DNA of 64,000 nt from Prosthecobacter dejongeii (GTDB taxonomy: Bacteria; Verrucomicrobiota; Verrucomicrobiia; Verrucomicrobiales; Verrucomicrobiaceae): the NCBI RefSeq assembly GCF_014203045.1, contig NZ_JACHIF010000003.1:248001-312000 (forward strand). The letters are read 5' to 3'. Made by a program: the position numbers and the translations under genes. The notes below the pieces were generated by a model that searched no databases, was not told where the DNA came from, and worked only from the letters and a program-made list of their open reading frames with translations. Shown one piece after another: positions 43,325 through 51,512 of the stretch (position 1 is the first letter of the stretch; each line of letters starts with the position of its first letter).

Positions 43325-43504
43325 CGACTGCACTTTATCGAAACAAACCCCCGAAAGTCACCTTACCGTTTGGTAATGATGAATCAAAAATAGGCCGAAT
43401 TTTTCTGAAAGATTCTCTGAATCGTAGATGCTTACGCCCATTCGTCGCAAGCAGACACTTTCACCTCAGCTTCCCGTTTCTTTAGTACCCTCTAAACTTT
43501 TTTC

Positions 43505-44179
43505 ATGAATCTCCTGCTTGTCGAAGATGAACCTGAGCTCGCTCGCCAAGTGGCCGTGTGGATGGCGGATGGCGGCCACCGCTTGCAGTGGGAAAAGTCC
43601 GGTGCAGAGGCCCTGGCGGCGCTGAAGCAGCAGGGATATGACGTCATCATCCTGGATGTGGGGCTGCCAGACACGGATGGTTTCACCCTGGTGCAAAAGC
43701 TGCGCCGGGGCGGGCTGCGCACGCCAGTGCTCTTTCTCACCGCCCGGGCGGAGGTGTCTGACCGCGTGCGTGGCCTGGCCGCTGGAGGCGATGATTACCT
43801 GACCAAGCCGTTTGCGGTGGAGGAATTGATGGCCCGGCTGGAGGCGCTGCACCGCCGAGTGAATAATCATGTGCCCACCCACCGCATCCTCGGCAAATGC
43901 CGCCTGGACTTCGTGCGCCGCCGCGTGAGCTGCGGCGCGGAAAGCGTGGAGCTGCAACCTCGCGAGTGGTGCCTGCTGGAGGTGCTGATGAATCATGAGG
44001 GCCGCGTGCTGCCGAAAAAATTTCTGCTGGAGCAGGTGTGGGACATCCACTTTGACCCCGGCACCAATGTGGTGGATGCCATGGTCTGCCGACTGAGGCG
44101 TAAACTGGAAATGCCAGGCAGCGGCATCTTGGTCGAGACCATTCGAGGCAAAGGATATGTTTTCAAAACTCTGGCCTGA
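43505..44179 (+). CDS. OmpR/PhoB-family response regulator
   Basis: A 224-residue regulator: receiver with LLVEDEPELA, phospho-acceptor Asp in DVIILDVGLPDTDG and Lys in YLTKPFAVEEL, then a winged-helix effector domain (about 125-222) with QPREWCLLEVLMNHEGRVL and the recognition helix VVDAMVCRLRRKL, ending in ETIRGKGYVF. It is the first gene of a five-gene run; the next gene, its kinase, starts 23 bases before its stop. The same unit encodes an ECF sigma factor and a Spy-like periplasmic protein, suggesting an envelope or metal stress response. Confidence 0.93.
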   Translation: MNLLLVEDEPELARQVAVWMADGGHRLQWEKSGAEALAALKQQGYDVIILDVGLPDTDGFTLVQKLRRGGLRTPVLFLTARAEVSDRVRGLAAGGDDYLTKPFAVEELMARLEALHRRVNNHVPTHRILGKCRLDFVRRRVSCGAESVELQPREWCLLEVLMNHEGRVLPKKFLLEQVWDIHFDPGTNVVDAMVCRLRRKLEMPGSGILVETIRGKGYVFKTLA

Positions 44180-45548
44180 AAAACTCCCCTCACTCTGGCG
44201 TCTGGCCCTGCTCATGGGCCTCATTGTCATCGTGAACATTCTCTTGATCCTCACCTTCGTACGGATCGCCGTCAGCCAGGACATGCGCCAGGTGGATCGC
44301 AATCGTGTCACCGATGACCTCATCGAATACTCCGTGCTGTACACGAATGGCGGGCTCAATGGGATGAAAAAAGTCTTTCATGCCAGCCAGCACATTGACT
44401 GGAATGGCCTGCGCCTTACCACCGCTTTTGGCAAGGTCCTGCATGAGGAGATTCCCGCTGAAATGAAGGCCTTCACCTGGCCTGAGCAGACCGTGAAATT
44501 CCTGCTGGAGGCTGGCGATATGGACCTCATGGAAGTGACCTCCCCAGACCAAACCCTGCGCCTGCACGTGGGGGCCATCCGGCTGTGGGATGGGAACACG
44601 CTGTGGTTTGGCCGGTCAGATGCGCAGGCGCGGCGGCACCTAGCGAACATTGAGCGGCATCTCTGGTTCGCCGGCCTCACCGCTGCGCTCATCTCCTTCC
44701 TGCCCGTGGTGTGGTTCCTCAATGACGTGCTGCGGCCCATCCAGTCCTTCATCATCAGTGCTGAGCGCATGCGCGTGCCCGGCAGCAGTGCGCGGCTGCG
44801 CGCCCCCAGCGCCATCCCGGAACTGAAGGCCCTGGCCAGCGTGGTGAATACCGGGCTGGACCAGATCCGCGCACTCACGCGTGAGTTGCAGTCCACGAAT
44901 GATTTCCTCGCCCATGAGCTGCGCACCCCGCTGGCACGCGTGCGTGGGAACCTAGAGCACTTTCATGATCAAACCGACAATGTGATGGCCCGCGAGGCCG
45001 CCGCCCGCAGCCTGGAGGAAATTGACCGTGCCACCCAGCTTGTGCAGACCCTCCTCACCATTCGTGCGGGGGATCATGTGGCCCTGCGCCTGCATCGTCA
45101 GGTCACTTCATTGGATGGTCTTCTCAGCAGTTTGGTGGAGCTCTTTATCCCCGCAGCCGAAGATCGTCGGCTGACTCTTACCCTCGGCACTGGCCTCAGC
45201 CTCACCTTGAATGTGGACCGCGAACTGCTGACCCAGGCAGTCTCCAATCTGCTGGACAATGCCCTGGCCTACACCCATGCCGGCGGTGAGATCAAAGTGA
45301 GCTGGATGGGCGAAGGCACCGGGGCCATCATCACCGTGGAAGACACTGGCCCTGGCCTGCATCCAGAGGAATTGGAAGTCATCTGGGACCGCTACGTACG
45401 CGGCAGTGCCGCCCGGCCAAAGACTTCCGGCATGGGCCTGGGGCTCAGCCTCGTGCGCTCCATCGCCATGGCCCACGGAGGCAATGCGGGCGGGCAAAAT
45501 CGCGAAGGCGGCGGTGCCACGTTTTGGATCTACATTCCCGGCTCTTAA
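44157..45548 (+). CDS. Sensor histidine kinase (EnvZ/CpxA-like)
   Basis: A 463-residue kinase with two membrane segments (about 15-38 and 163-187) and a periplasmic loop of about 125 residues between them. A HAMP linker follows, then HisKA with His253 in FLAHELRTPLARV and HATPase_c (NLLDNALAYTHAGGE, DTGPGL, GMGLGLSLV). Co-encoded with the preceding OmpR regulator, which it overlaps by 23 bases. The ligand is unknown; the periplasmic sensor and the Spy-like protein encoded four genes on point to an envelope signal. Confidence 0.92.
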   Translation: MFSKLWPEKLPSLWRLALLMGLIVIVNILLILTFVRIAVSQDMRQVDRNRVTDDLIEYSVLYTNGGLNGMKKVFHASQHIDWNGLRLTTAFGKVLHEEIPAEMKAFTWPEQTVKFLLEAGDMDLMEVTSPDQTLRLHVGAIRLWDGNTLWFGRSDAQARRHLANIERHLWFAGLTAALISFLPVVWFLNDVLRPIQSFIISAERMRVPGSSARLRAPSAIPELKALASVVNTGLDQIRALTRELQSTNDFLAHELRTPLARVRGNLEHFHDQTDNVMAREAAARSLEEIDRATQLVQTLLTIRAGDHVALRLHRQVTSLDGLLSSLVELFIPAAEDRRLTLTLGTGLSLTLNVDRELLTQAVSNLLDNALAYTHAGGEIKVSWMGEGTGAIITVEDTGPGLHPEELEVIWDRYVRGSAARPKTSGMGLGLSLVRSIAMAHGGNAGGQNREGGGATFWIYIPGS

Positions 45549-45599
45549 AACAGCACTGTCATACAGACCGCAGGCCCAGGTCACCTAGAGGGCAAATGA

Positions 45600-46136
45600 A
45601 TGGAGCGCGAACTCGCCAACCAACTCGAAGCCCTGCATGCCGATGCCCACGGCTGGGCTCTGCATTGCTGCGCGGGGGACTTTTCACGGGCGGAGGAGGT
45701 GCTGCAAAACGCTTACCTGAAACTGGCCCAGGGCCGCACCCATCCTGCGGGCACCTCCACCTTCAAGACTTGGTGGTTCGGCGTCATCCGCTACACCGCG
45801 CACGAAGAATTTCGGCGGCTGCGCTGCCGCGAAACCCTGCTGGGCAAACTGTGGGCTCAATTCCAGGGAGAATCCCACGATCCACGCCCTTCACCCTCCC
45901 GGCAGGTGGAGCTGGACGAACAAACTTTGCAACTGCGTGCCGCTCTCTCTCAGTTGCCCCCACGCCAGGCCGAGGTGCTGCACCTCGTCTTCTACCAAGA
46001 CCTCACGTTGAGCGAGGCCGCCCTCGTCATGAAGGTGGGGCTGGGCTCCGTGCGGCAGCATTACGAACGTGGCAAGGCCCGCCTGCGCAGCCTCTTACAA
46101 ACCCCTGACTCCGACCATGAAACCCGTCTCCGATAA
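45600..46136 (+). CDS. ECF-type RNA polymerase sigma factor
   Basis: A 178-residue sigma factor: region 2 helices (residues about 18-85, with GDFSRAEEVLQNAYLKLAQG and TWWFGVIRYTAHEEFRRLR) and region 4 (about 115-170, with LPPRQAEVLHLVFYQDLTLSEAALVMKVGLG and VRQHYERGKARLR). A GAGGG ribosome site lies just before the ATG. The gene for a small membrane protein overlaps its 3' end by 20 bases, the usual arrangement of sigma and anti-sigma. It likely directs RNA polymerase to stress genes, perhaps including its own operon. Confidence 0.85.
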   Translation: MERELANQLEALHADAHGWALHCCAGDFSRAEEVLQNAYLKLAQGRTHPAGTSTFKTWWFGVIRYTAHEEFRRLRCRETLLGKLWAQFQGESHDPRPSPSRQVELDEQTLQLRAALSQLPPRQAEVLHLVFYQDLTLSEAALVMKVGLGSVRQHYERGKARLRSLLQTPDSDHETRLR

Positions 46137-46458
46137 CGATCTCCGCGCACGCTTCCAGGCCCAGCGCCAGGCCGAGCAAGAGCAGGCACCTGGGTGGTCG
46201 CCCCGGTTTCTTCAAGCTCCGGCGCGTGAGCAAAAACCCGCGCTGAATCTACGACTCTTCACCCTGCCTTTGGGAGCCGCCGCCCTGCTGGCCCTGGTCA
46301 CCTGGCTGGCCCTACCTGCCCGCACTCCACGCCTGGTCGAGGCCCTGCCAGTGCTGCTTGATCGCCCCTCTACGCCGCTCTTTGCCGGGCTGGAGACCCA
46401 CGCCGCCAGCCCCAGTGATTTCCTTCTTCCTGCCCACCTTCAAATCGAACTGCCATGA
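46117..46458 (+). CDS. Small membrane protein, probable anti-sigma factor
   Basis: A 113-residue protein with a soluble, Gln/Glu/Arg-rich N-terminus (about 1-45), one membrane segment (LRLFTLPLGAAALLALVTWLAL, about 44-66) and a short periplasmic tail. It lacks the His-x3-Cys-x2-Cys zinc motif of common anti-sigma factors. Its 20-base overlap with the ECF sigma gene and 4-base overlap with the Spy-like gene support the role of membrane-bound sigma regulator. The longer frame from 46069 is only the sigma gene in another frame. Confidence 0.6.
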   Translation: MKPVSDNDLRARFQAQRQAEQEQAPGWSPRFLQAPAREQKPALNLRLFTLPLGAAALLALVTWLALPARTPRLVEALPVLLDRPSTPLFAGLETHAASPSDFLLPAHLQIELP

Positions 46459-47288
46459 AACACTTTTTCCTGCTTCTTTTTTGCTTCACCTCCCCTCTCA
46501 TCGCCGGGCCAGAAAACTGGCTGGAGGCCGGTCTTTTGACCCCAGAAATGATCACCTCCGTCAAACCTGAACTGGGCCTAACCCAAGATCAGGAAGAAAA
46601 AATGACGACTTTGGTCAAGGATGTCATGGCGGAGGCTGAGCCCGTGGAAAAACAAGTGCGTGAGCATGAAAAGGAACTCACGCGCCTGCTCCGCCAGCCC
46701 ACCACCACAGCGGCAGAAGCGGAAGCGGCTTTGACCCCGCTGCTCGCAGCGGAAGCTGAGGTGAAGAAACTGCGCCTGCGCACCCTGCTGGCCCTGCGGG
46801 ATGTCCTCACCCCCGAGCAGCAGGCCAAGGCCGTGAACCTAGCCCCCAGCCGCCAGGGCAAACGCAGCAGTGCTGAAGCGCAGGTGAAGGAAAAAGCCCA
46901 ACGTCTCAAAACCGCCGTGGATGCCCTGGGCGTGCCCCCCACTCAGGCCATGCAGGCCCGTGGCCAGGCCATCGTCTCCCTCATGCGGGCAGGCGACTAC
47001 GGCGCTGCTGGCCAGGCGCTGGATGAACTCATCCTCGAAAGTGAACTGGATCAAACTGCCACGGTCCCCGCGCCGGACTTCAGCCAGTTCTCACCGGGCG
47101 ATACTGATCTGACTGTGCTGAAACAACGCTACACCGATGTGGAAGTCGCCGCTCAATCCATCGTTTCTATTCCTTTGGTTAGGCGCTTGATCGAAGCAAA
47201 GACCGCTCTTGAGGCCGCAAAAATCGCCGAAGATGCCGAGCAAGTGGGCCGCATCCTCACCTGGGCCGAGGAGATGCTGAAAAAGTAA
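46455..47288 (+). CDS. Spy/CpxP-like periplasmic stress protein
   Basis: A 277-residue exported protein: signal peptide MKHFFLLLFCFTSPLIA, then all-helical sequence with two LTxxQ motifs (LTQDQ at about 43 and LTPEQ at about 116) that define the Spy/CpxP family of periplasmic chaperones and metal-stress sensors. Beyond residue 130 the protein extends with further Glu/Ala/Lys helices, making it longer than Spy. Its start overlaps the preceding membrane protein gene by 4 bases. In the CnrX and CpxP precedents such proteins feed back to a sigma factor or kinase; here both are in one operon. Confidence 0.8.
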   Translation: MKHFFLLLFCFTSPLIAGPENWLEAGLLTPEMITSVKPELGLTQDQEEKMTTLVKDVMAEAEPVEKQVREHEKELTRLLRQPTTTAAEAEAALTPLLAAEAEVKKLRLRTLLALRDVLTPEQQAKAVNLAPSRQGKRSSAEAQVKEKAQRLKTAVDALGVPPTQAMQARGQAIVSLMRAGDYGAAGQALDELILESELDQTATVPAPDFSQFSPGDTDLTVLKQRYTDVEVAAQSIVSIPLVRRLIEAKTALEAAKIAEDAEQVGRILTWAEEMLKK

Positions 47289-47526
47289 CGTGCGTAGAGT
47301 ATGCTTCGAAACCCTCAAGGGCAGGAGGAACGGTGCCGAAGATCAGCGCCAAAAAAAACATGGTCTTCTGCCGATTAACTCCCGCTCCTCGGAGACATTC
47401 TTCCGCACCGTGCCTGTTTGGGAAGGGTTAGGATGAGGAACTGCCGAGATCTTTGATGTCTCGTAGTGCAGAAACTTCGTTTTTTGGGGAAGGGATCCCC
47501 TTCGTATCTTGGCAAAAGCAGACGGT

Positions 47527-48165
47527 CTAGCCTGCCTTTTCCATCAGCCCGTGTTGGATGCAGTACTGCACCAGTTCAGGCAGAGATTTGACCCGCAGCT
47601 TTTCCATCAAGCGCACCCGGTAGGTGCTGACGGTCTTGCTGCTAAGATTCAAATCCGAAGCGATTTCCTTGATCGCATCGCCATTGATCAGTTTGCGCAG
47701 CACTTGGAATTCGCGCTCAGACAGCGTGGTGTGTGGCTGTTCTTGGAAGTCTGACCGGACAAAAGCGGCTAGATTTTGTGCTAAATTCGGGCTGATGTAA
47801 TTTTGCCCCACCAGGATTTCTTTCACCGCCTTGAGGAACTCGCCCGTGCCGGCACTTTTGCACACATACCCTGCGGCTCCCGCTTTGAAAGCTCGTACTC
47901 CATAGACGGATTCATCGTGCCCACTGCACACGAGAACGGCGGGGGCATGTGGGCGTGCTTTCACTTCCGCCAGGAAATCCAGCCCGTTGCGACCAGGGAT
48001 GGTGACATCCAAAATGACGACATCCCAGTTTTGCGTGGCCATCATGTCCTGCGCTTCTTGGTAAGTGCCTGCCTCACCGAATTCGTAGGTGCCCAGCGTC
48101 ATCATCGCGTGCTTGAAAGCGTCGCGCATCAGTTGGTGATCATCAATAATGAGAATTCTCTTCAT
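47527..48165 (-). CDS. LuxR/NarL-family response regulator (orphan)
   Basis: A 212-residue regulator: IIDDHQLMRDAF, phospho-acceptor Asp in WDVVILDVTIPGRNG, Lys in YVCKSAGTGEF, and a LuxR helix-turn-helix (LSEREFQVLRKLINGDAIKEIASDLNLSSKTVSTYRVRLMEKL). No kinase gene is adjacent, unlike the other two LuxR regulators. The leader before it is AT-rich. The 238-base space before 47527 on the other side holds no gene. Confidence 0.9.
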   Translation of the reverse strand: MKRILIIDDHQLMRDAFKHAMMTLGTYEFGEAGTYQEAQDMMATQNWDVVILDVTIPGRNGLDFLAEVKARPHAPAVLVCSGHDESVYGVRAFKAGAAGYVCKSAGTGEFLKAVKEILVGQNYISPNLAQNLAAFVRSDFQEQPHTTLSEREFQVLRKLINGDAIKEIASDLNLSSKTVSTYRVRLMEKLRVKSLPELVQYCIQHGLMEKAG

Positions 48166-48236
48166 TCGTGACAGTTTTGGCGGGTATTTTTGTGAAATAC
48201 AGCAATAATTATGGATTCAGCAACTAAAGACCGACG

Positions 48237-49562
48237 TCATTCGTGGCGGAGGGCCTCCACGGGGTTCATTCGCGCAGCGCGGCGGGCTGGATAAATGCCG
48301 AAAGCGATGCCCGTAAAAACGGAGATGAGGAAAGCGAGGGCAGGGGACCAGACTTTCACGACCGTGGTCACCCCCGCGAAGTGCTCCACCGCGATGGGGA
48401 TGGAGACCCCGAGAATGACGCCCATCACCCCGCCTGCACCTGAAAGCAGAACGGTTTCAATGAGGAACTGCACCACGATGTCCGCCTGGCGCGCACCCAT
48501 GGCACGGCGGATGCCGATCTCCCGCGTGCGCTCCGTCACACTGGCCAGCATGATGTTCATGATGCCGATGCCCCCCACCAGCAGGGAGATGGCGGCGATG
48601 CTGCCCAGCACGATGCTGAAGATTTGCTTGGTGCGCTCCGCCTGCCGCAGCAGTTCCACGGGCACGATGATGCGCCAGTCTTCTTTTTTGTGGTTCTTAC
48701 CCAGTAGATGGCGGATGGCATTCGCGCGGCTTTCCACCTGGGTCACATCGTCCACCCTGACGATGGCTTCATGGAACTCCACCTTTTCCGCCTCAAAGCT
48801 GCCGCTGCGCATGCGAAAAAAAGTTTCCCCATACTGATCCATCAAGGTGGAAAAGGGGATCATCACCTGGGCGCTGCCCGCATTGCTGGCGCTGCTGCCG
48901 CCCTCTCCGCCGATGCGCTGCCCCTCATCTTCCATGATGCCCAGGATCTTGTAGTAATAGCCTTTCACCCGCACAGATTTGCCTTTGGGGGTGGAAAGTG
49001 GGAATAGCTTGGTCGCAGCCGTCTGGTTCAGCACGCAGACAGGCAGTTTTTCCTGAAGCTCCAGGTCGGTAAAAAAGCGCCCTTGAATCACCCGGCGATT
49101 CCGCATCTCCGGGTAAACGGGCAGCACGCCTAGGATCTGCCCATCCACACTGCGGTCCAGATTCCAGATGTTTTCACTCAGGATGCGGCTGGGTACCACC
49201 ACGCTGACGCCCGGTACTGTTTGGCGGATTTGCTGCATGTCCCGCGTGGTCAGGCCGTATTCCAGCACCATGCTGCGCGCCTCTGCGGAGGAGCCTTGGC
49301 CATCGGGGGGTTTCACACTTTCCAAAATGATGTTCTGGCTGCCCAGGCGGCGGATCTGCTCTTGCGCCTCATGGCTGGCCCCTTCTCCGATGGCCAACAT
49401 TGCCACCACCGAGGCCACGCCAAAGATGACCCCTAGAGCTGTGAGGAAAGAACGTAATTTGTTGAGCCAAATGCTCTTCATCCCTAGCGAGACAGTGCGC
49501 CACAGGTGCTGAGGCGAGGCGAAAAGGCGAAGAATGGGGTGGCGTGCGAGCAAAGACATCAA
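48237..49562 (-). CDS. MacB-type ABC transporter permease (FtsX domain)
   Basis: A 441-residue permease: N-terminal membrane segment (LRSFLTALGVIFGVASVVAMLAIGEGAS), a large periplasmic MacB-PCD domain (about 60-290), and three C-terminal membrane segments of the FtsX domain (about 310-440, with GIMNIMLASVTERTREIGIRRAMGA and FGIYPARRAARMNPVEALRHE). MacB-type exporters couple to a periplasmic adaptor and TolC. The matching ATPase gene is usually adjacent; here the next minus-strand gene is the PIN-domain gene, so a partner must lie elsewhere. Export substrate unknown. Confidence 0.88.
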   Translation of the reverse strand: MMSLLARHPILRLFASPQHLWRTVSLGMKSIWLNKLRSFLTALGVIFGVASVVAMLAIGEGASHEAQEQIRRLGSQNIILESVKPPDGQGSSAEARSMVLEYGLTTRDMQQIRQTVPGVSVVVPSRILSENIWNLDRSVDGQILGVLPVYPEMRNRRVIQGRFFTDLELQEKLPVCVLNQTAATKLFPLSTPKGKSVRVKGYYYKILGIMEDEGQRIGGEGGSSASNAGSAQVMIPFSTLMDQYGETFFRMRSGSFEAEKVEFHEAIVRVDDVTQVESRANAIRHLLGKNHKKEDWRIIVPVELLRQAERTKQIFSIVLGSIAAISLLVGGIGIMNIMLASVTERTREIGIRRAMGARQADIVVQFLIETVLLSGAGGVMGVILGVSIPIAVEHFAGVTTVVKVWSPALAFLISVFTGIAFGIYPARRAARMNPVEALRHE

Positions 49563-49652
49563 ACAGAGGGGGACCTATACCACGGACTGAAAAGCCCACT
49601 TCCTTCAAACCACCGTGCACAAATGCACGAAGAGGCAGCAGGCAGCCTTCCC

Positions 49653-50081
49653 TCAGTCCAGCCAATTTTCCACTTGTAGGTCAGGCAGGGATTTAAAGTC
49701 CTTGAGATTGCGCGTGAGCAAGATGGCGTCATGGGCAATACAGATGCCCGCGATTTTCAGGTCTTGTGTGCCGACCTGTGGAAAACTCTTGCGCAGGCGC
49801 AAGAAAACAGCCGCCGAGTTAGAATCAAAGGGAAGGATTGAGAGGTCCATCAACAATTCGAGGCTGTGCTGAAACTGCTGATAGCCGTGAATTTGTTTGG
49901 CGCTACCCGCCTTTTGTTTTCGAATAAAGGCCGACCAGCCTTCCGTCACTTCTTGAGCTGTAATGATGGTAGTAAAAACATCGGCTTCATGTTTCGAAAA
50001 CCGTTGTTTCAGTCTTTCTCCCCGTTCGGTGCCATGTACCAGCTCGGCAAAATGATTGGTATCGAGGATGGTAAAAGCCAC
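49653..50081 (-). CDS. PIN-domain ribonuclease, VapC-like toxin
   Basis: A 142-residue PIN protein. The acidic active-site residues are visible: Asp7 in ILDTNHFAEL, Glu in TAQEVTEGW, and Asp in GTQDLKIAGICIAHDAILLTRN, arranged as in VapC-type endoribonucleases. The start is a GTG at 50081, one base after the stop of the small upstream gene, so the two are translated together. VapC toxins cleave tRNA or rRNA and are held silent by the cognate antitoxin. It may also be a chromosomal housekeeping PIN protein. Confidence 0.85.
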   Translation of the reverse strand: MAFTILDTNHFAELVHGTERGERLKQRFSKHEADVFTTIITAQEVTEGWSAFIRKQKAGSAKQIHGYQQFQHSLELLMDLSILPFDSNSAAVFLRLRKSFPQVGTQDLKIAGICIAHDAILLTRNLKDFKSLPDLQVENWLD

Positions 50082-50082
50082 C

Positions 50083-50277
50083 TCACCAATCCTCCTGATT
50101 GGCTCTTTTCCTCCATTGACTGCCTAATTTTAGAGCTTCGGCGAGGTGGTTGTCCCCCTTGGCTGCTCCCGAAATCTTGCGCCAGCCTTTGGACTCAGGG
50201 CCGCTCATTTTGGCTTCGATTTCGGCGACTCGCAGTTGGAGCTCGCTGACTTTTTTTTCCAACGCAGGAGATTTCAT
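50083..50277 (-). CDS. Putative antitoxin of the PIN-domain gene
   Basis: A 64-residue protein with a coiled-coil N-terminus (KKVSELQLRVAEIEAKM) and a basic/aromatic C-terminus (KGWRKISGAA...SQWRKRANQEDW). It does not look like the common VapB, AbrB or RHH antitoxins, but its position directly before the PIN gene, one base from its start, is the classic antitoxin-toxin order. The C-terminal Trp/Arg segment may wrap the toxin, as antitoxin tails do. Confidence 0.6.
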   Translation of the reverse strand: MKSPALEKKVSELQLRVAEIEAKMSGPESKGWRKISGAAKGDNHLAEALKLGSQWRKRANQEDW

Positions 50278-50402
50278 GGTGGTAGGATAACCACAAGCTC
50301 TGTGTTTTCAAGCCTGCTCCGAGTCTGTCAAAGACCCGCGCTTTCGCCCAGCCTCGCATTCATCCTTGCGGCGGTCCGCAGCCCCCGTTAGATCGGCCAG
50401 CG

Positions 50403-51383
50403 ATGCGTCTGCTTTTTGCCCTTCTTCTTTTACCCTGGTTGGTTGGTTGTTCGGAATTAGCGGATCACCGTCAGGTACCCGCCAAGACGCTGGCTAAGAT
50501 GGATGCCAAGGCTTTGACCAAGGATCAATTTCTCCAGCAGATGAGCCGGGAAAACGTCCGCCCTTCCCGACCTGTGACCTTGCCATTCCGACTGGTCGGT
50601 GGGGTACCTGTCATGAAGGCTGCCATCAATGGCCAGGCCTTCACACCCATGATGTATGATACAGGGGCCTCACGCACCATCATCCAGGCAGGTACGGCGG
50701 TGTCACATGGCGTATCCGTCCTGAATGCGGAGGCCGCCACCGTTCAGTTGCAGGGCGTGGTGGGTAGGGAGGAGGGGCGCATCGGCCTGCTGAATCCGCT
50801 CGTCATTGGGGACTGGACGCTGAATGGTTACCCTTGCCTCGTTCGCACGTTTGAAAATCGCGTCGTCCATTCGGCCTTTCCTAAAAGTCTCCTTGGTTTT
50901 GATCTGGCGCATCGCCATTGCACCTACCTGACGCTGGATTACCGGACGCAGCACATCACCTTCGGTTTTGGCTCAGCCTTCAAGCCGCAGGCAAAGACGC
51001 GAAAGGCCCAGGCCCCGTTCACAGTGAAACAAGGCGTGCCTCATATCATCCTCAAATCCGGGGGTAAAAGCTGGGAAGCGATCGTGGATAGCGGCTCCTT
51101 CAATGGCATCGAAATCAGCGAAGAAGTGGCCAAACGCTTGGGGGTGCAGGACCAGGGGGAGACCATCCGCGGCATGTACCTCATGGGCGTCGGTGGCACG
51201 GTCAGCTCCCATCAAGCCAATTTGCGCACTGTGAAATTATCGGATTTGACGCTTATCGGAGACCGATTTGCCCAGGCAGAAGTGGACATCTCCCCAGGGC
51301 CACCCCGGGTAGGCAGCTTTTTCCTCAAGGACTACTGCGTCACCTTTGATCTGAAGCGCAAAGTTCTCCATCTGGAGTGGTGA
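50403..51383 (+). CDS. Two-lobed aspartic protease-like lipoprotein
   Basis: A 326-residue lipoprotein (signal MRLLFALLLLPWLVGC, lipobox LVGC). Two retropepsin-type active-site motifs are present: YDTGAS with Asp86 and VDSGSF with Asp229, about 140 residues apart, each in a beta-rich lobe, so one chain could form the full bilobal catalytic site. Bacterial members of this family are known but sparsely characterised. A Gly-rich region around residue 265 (YLMGVGGTVSSHQ) may be the flap. The location would be the periplasmic face of a membrane. Confidence 0.8.
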   Translation: MRLLFALLLLPWLVGCSELADHRQVPAKTLAKMDAKALTKDQFLQQMSRENVRPSRPVTLPFRLVGGVPVMKAAINGQAFTPMMYDTGASRTIIQAGTAVSHGVSVLNAEAATVQLQGVVGREEGRIGLLNPLVIGDWTLNGYPCLVRTFENRVVHSAFPKSLLGFDLAHRHCTYLTLDYRTQHITFGFGSAFKPQAKTRKAQAPFTVKQGVPHIILKSGGKSWEAIVDSGSFNGIEISEEVAKRLGVQDQGETIRGMYLMGVGGTVSSHQANLRTVKLSDLTLIGDRFAQAEVDISPGPPRVGSFFLKDYCVTFDLKRKVLHLEW

Positions 51384-51438
51384 CGACATTCAGGCTGTGC
51401 ATTCGTCTCAGAAACAGCTAAAAAATTCATTTCCAGAG

Positions 51439-51466
51439 TTGCAAAGCCCTCCCGGACTTCTATTCT
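51439..51466 (+). promoter_or_regulatory. Candidate sigma70-type promoter of the act operon
   Basis: TTGCAA (51439-51444) and TATTCT (51461-51466) lie 16 bases apart. This would put transcription start at about 51473, one base before the palindrome at 51474-51495, which therefore sits where a repressor would block initiation. Confidence 0.35.
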
Positions 51467-51473
51467 CTAACCT

Positions 51474-51495
51474 GCTTGTGAAATTTTTCACAAGC
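51474..51495. promoter_or_regulatory. Rex- or CRP-like palindromic operator
   Basis: Ten-base arms (GCTTGTGAAA / TTTCACAAGC) around a TT centre form a perfect palindrome. Its core fits the Rex operator TTGTGAA-N4-TTCACAA exactly, and also TGTGA-N6-TCACA of CRP. It lies 18 bases before the actA ATG. Rex senses the NADH/NAD ratio and controls respiratory genes, which fits alternative complex III; a CRP/FNR-family protein is the alternative. Confidence 0.55.
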
Positions 51496-51512
51496 GCATT
51501 CACCGAGATTTT

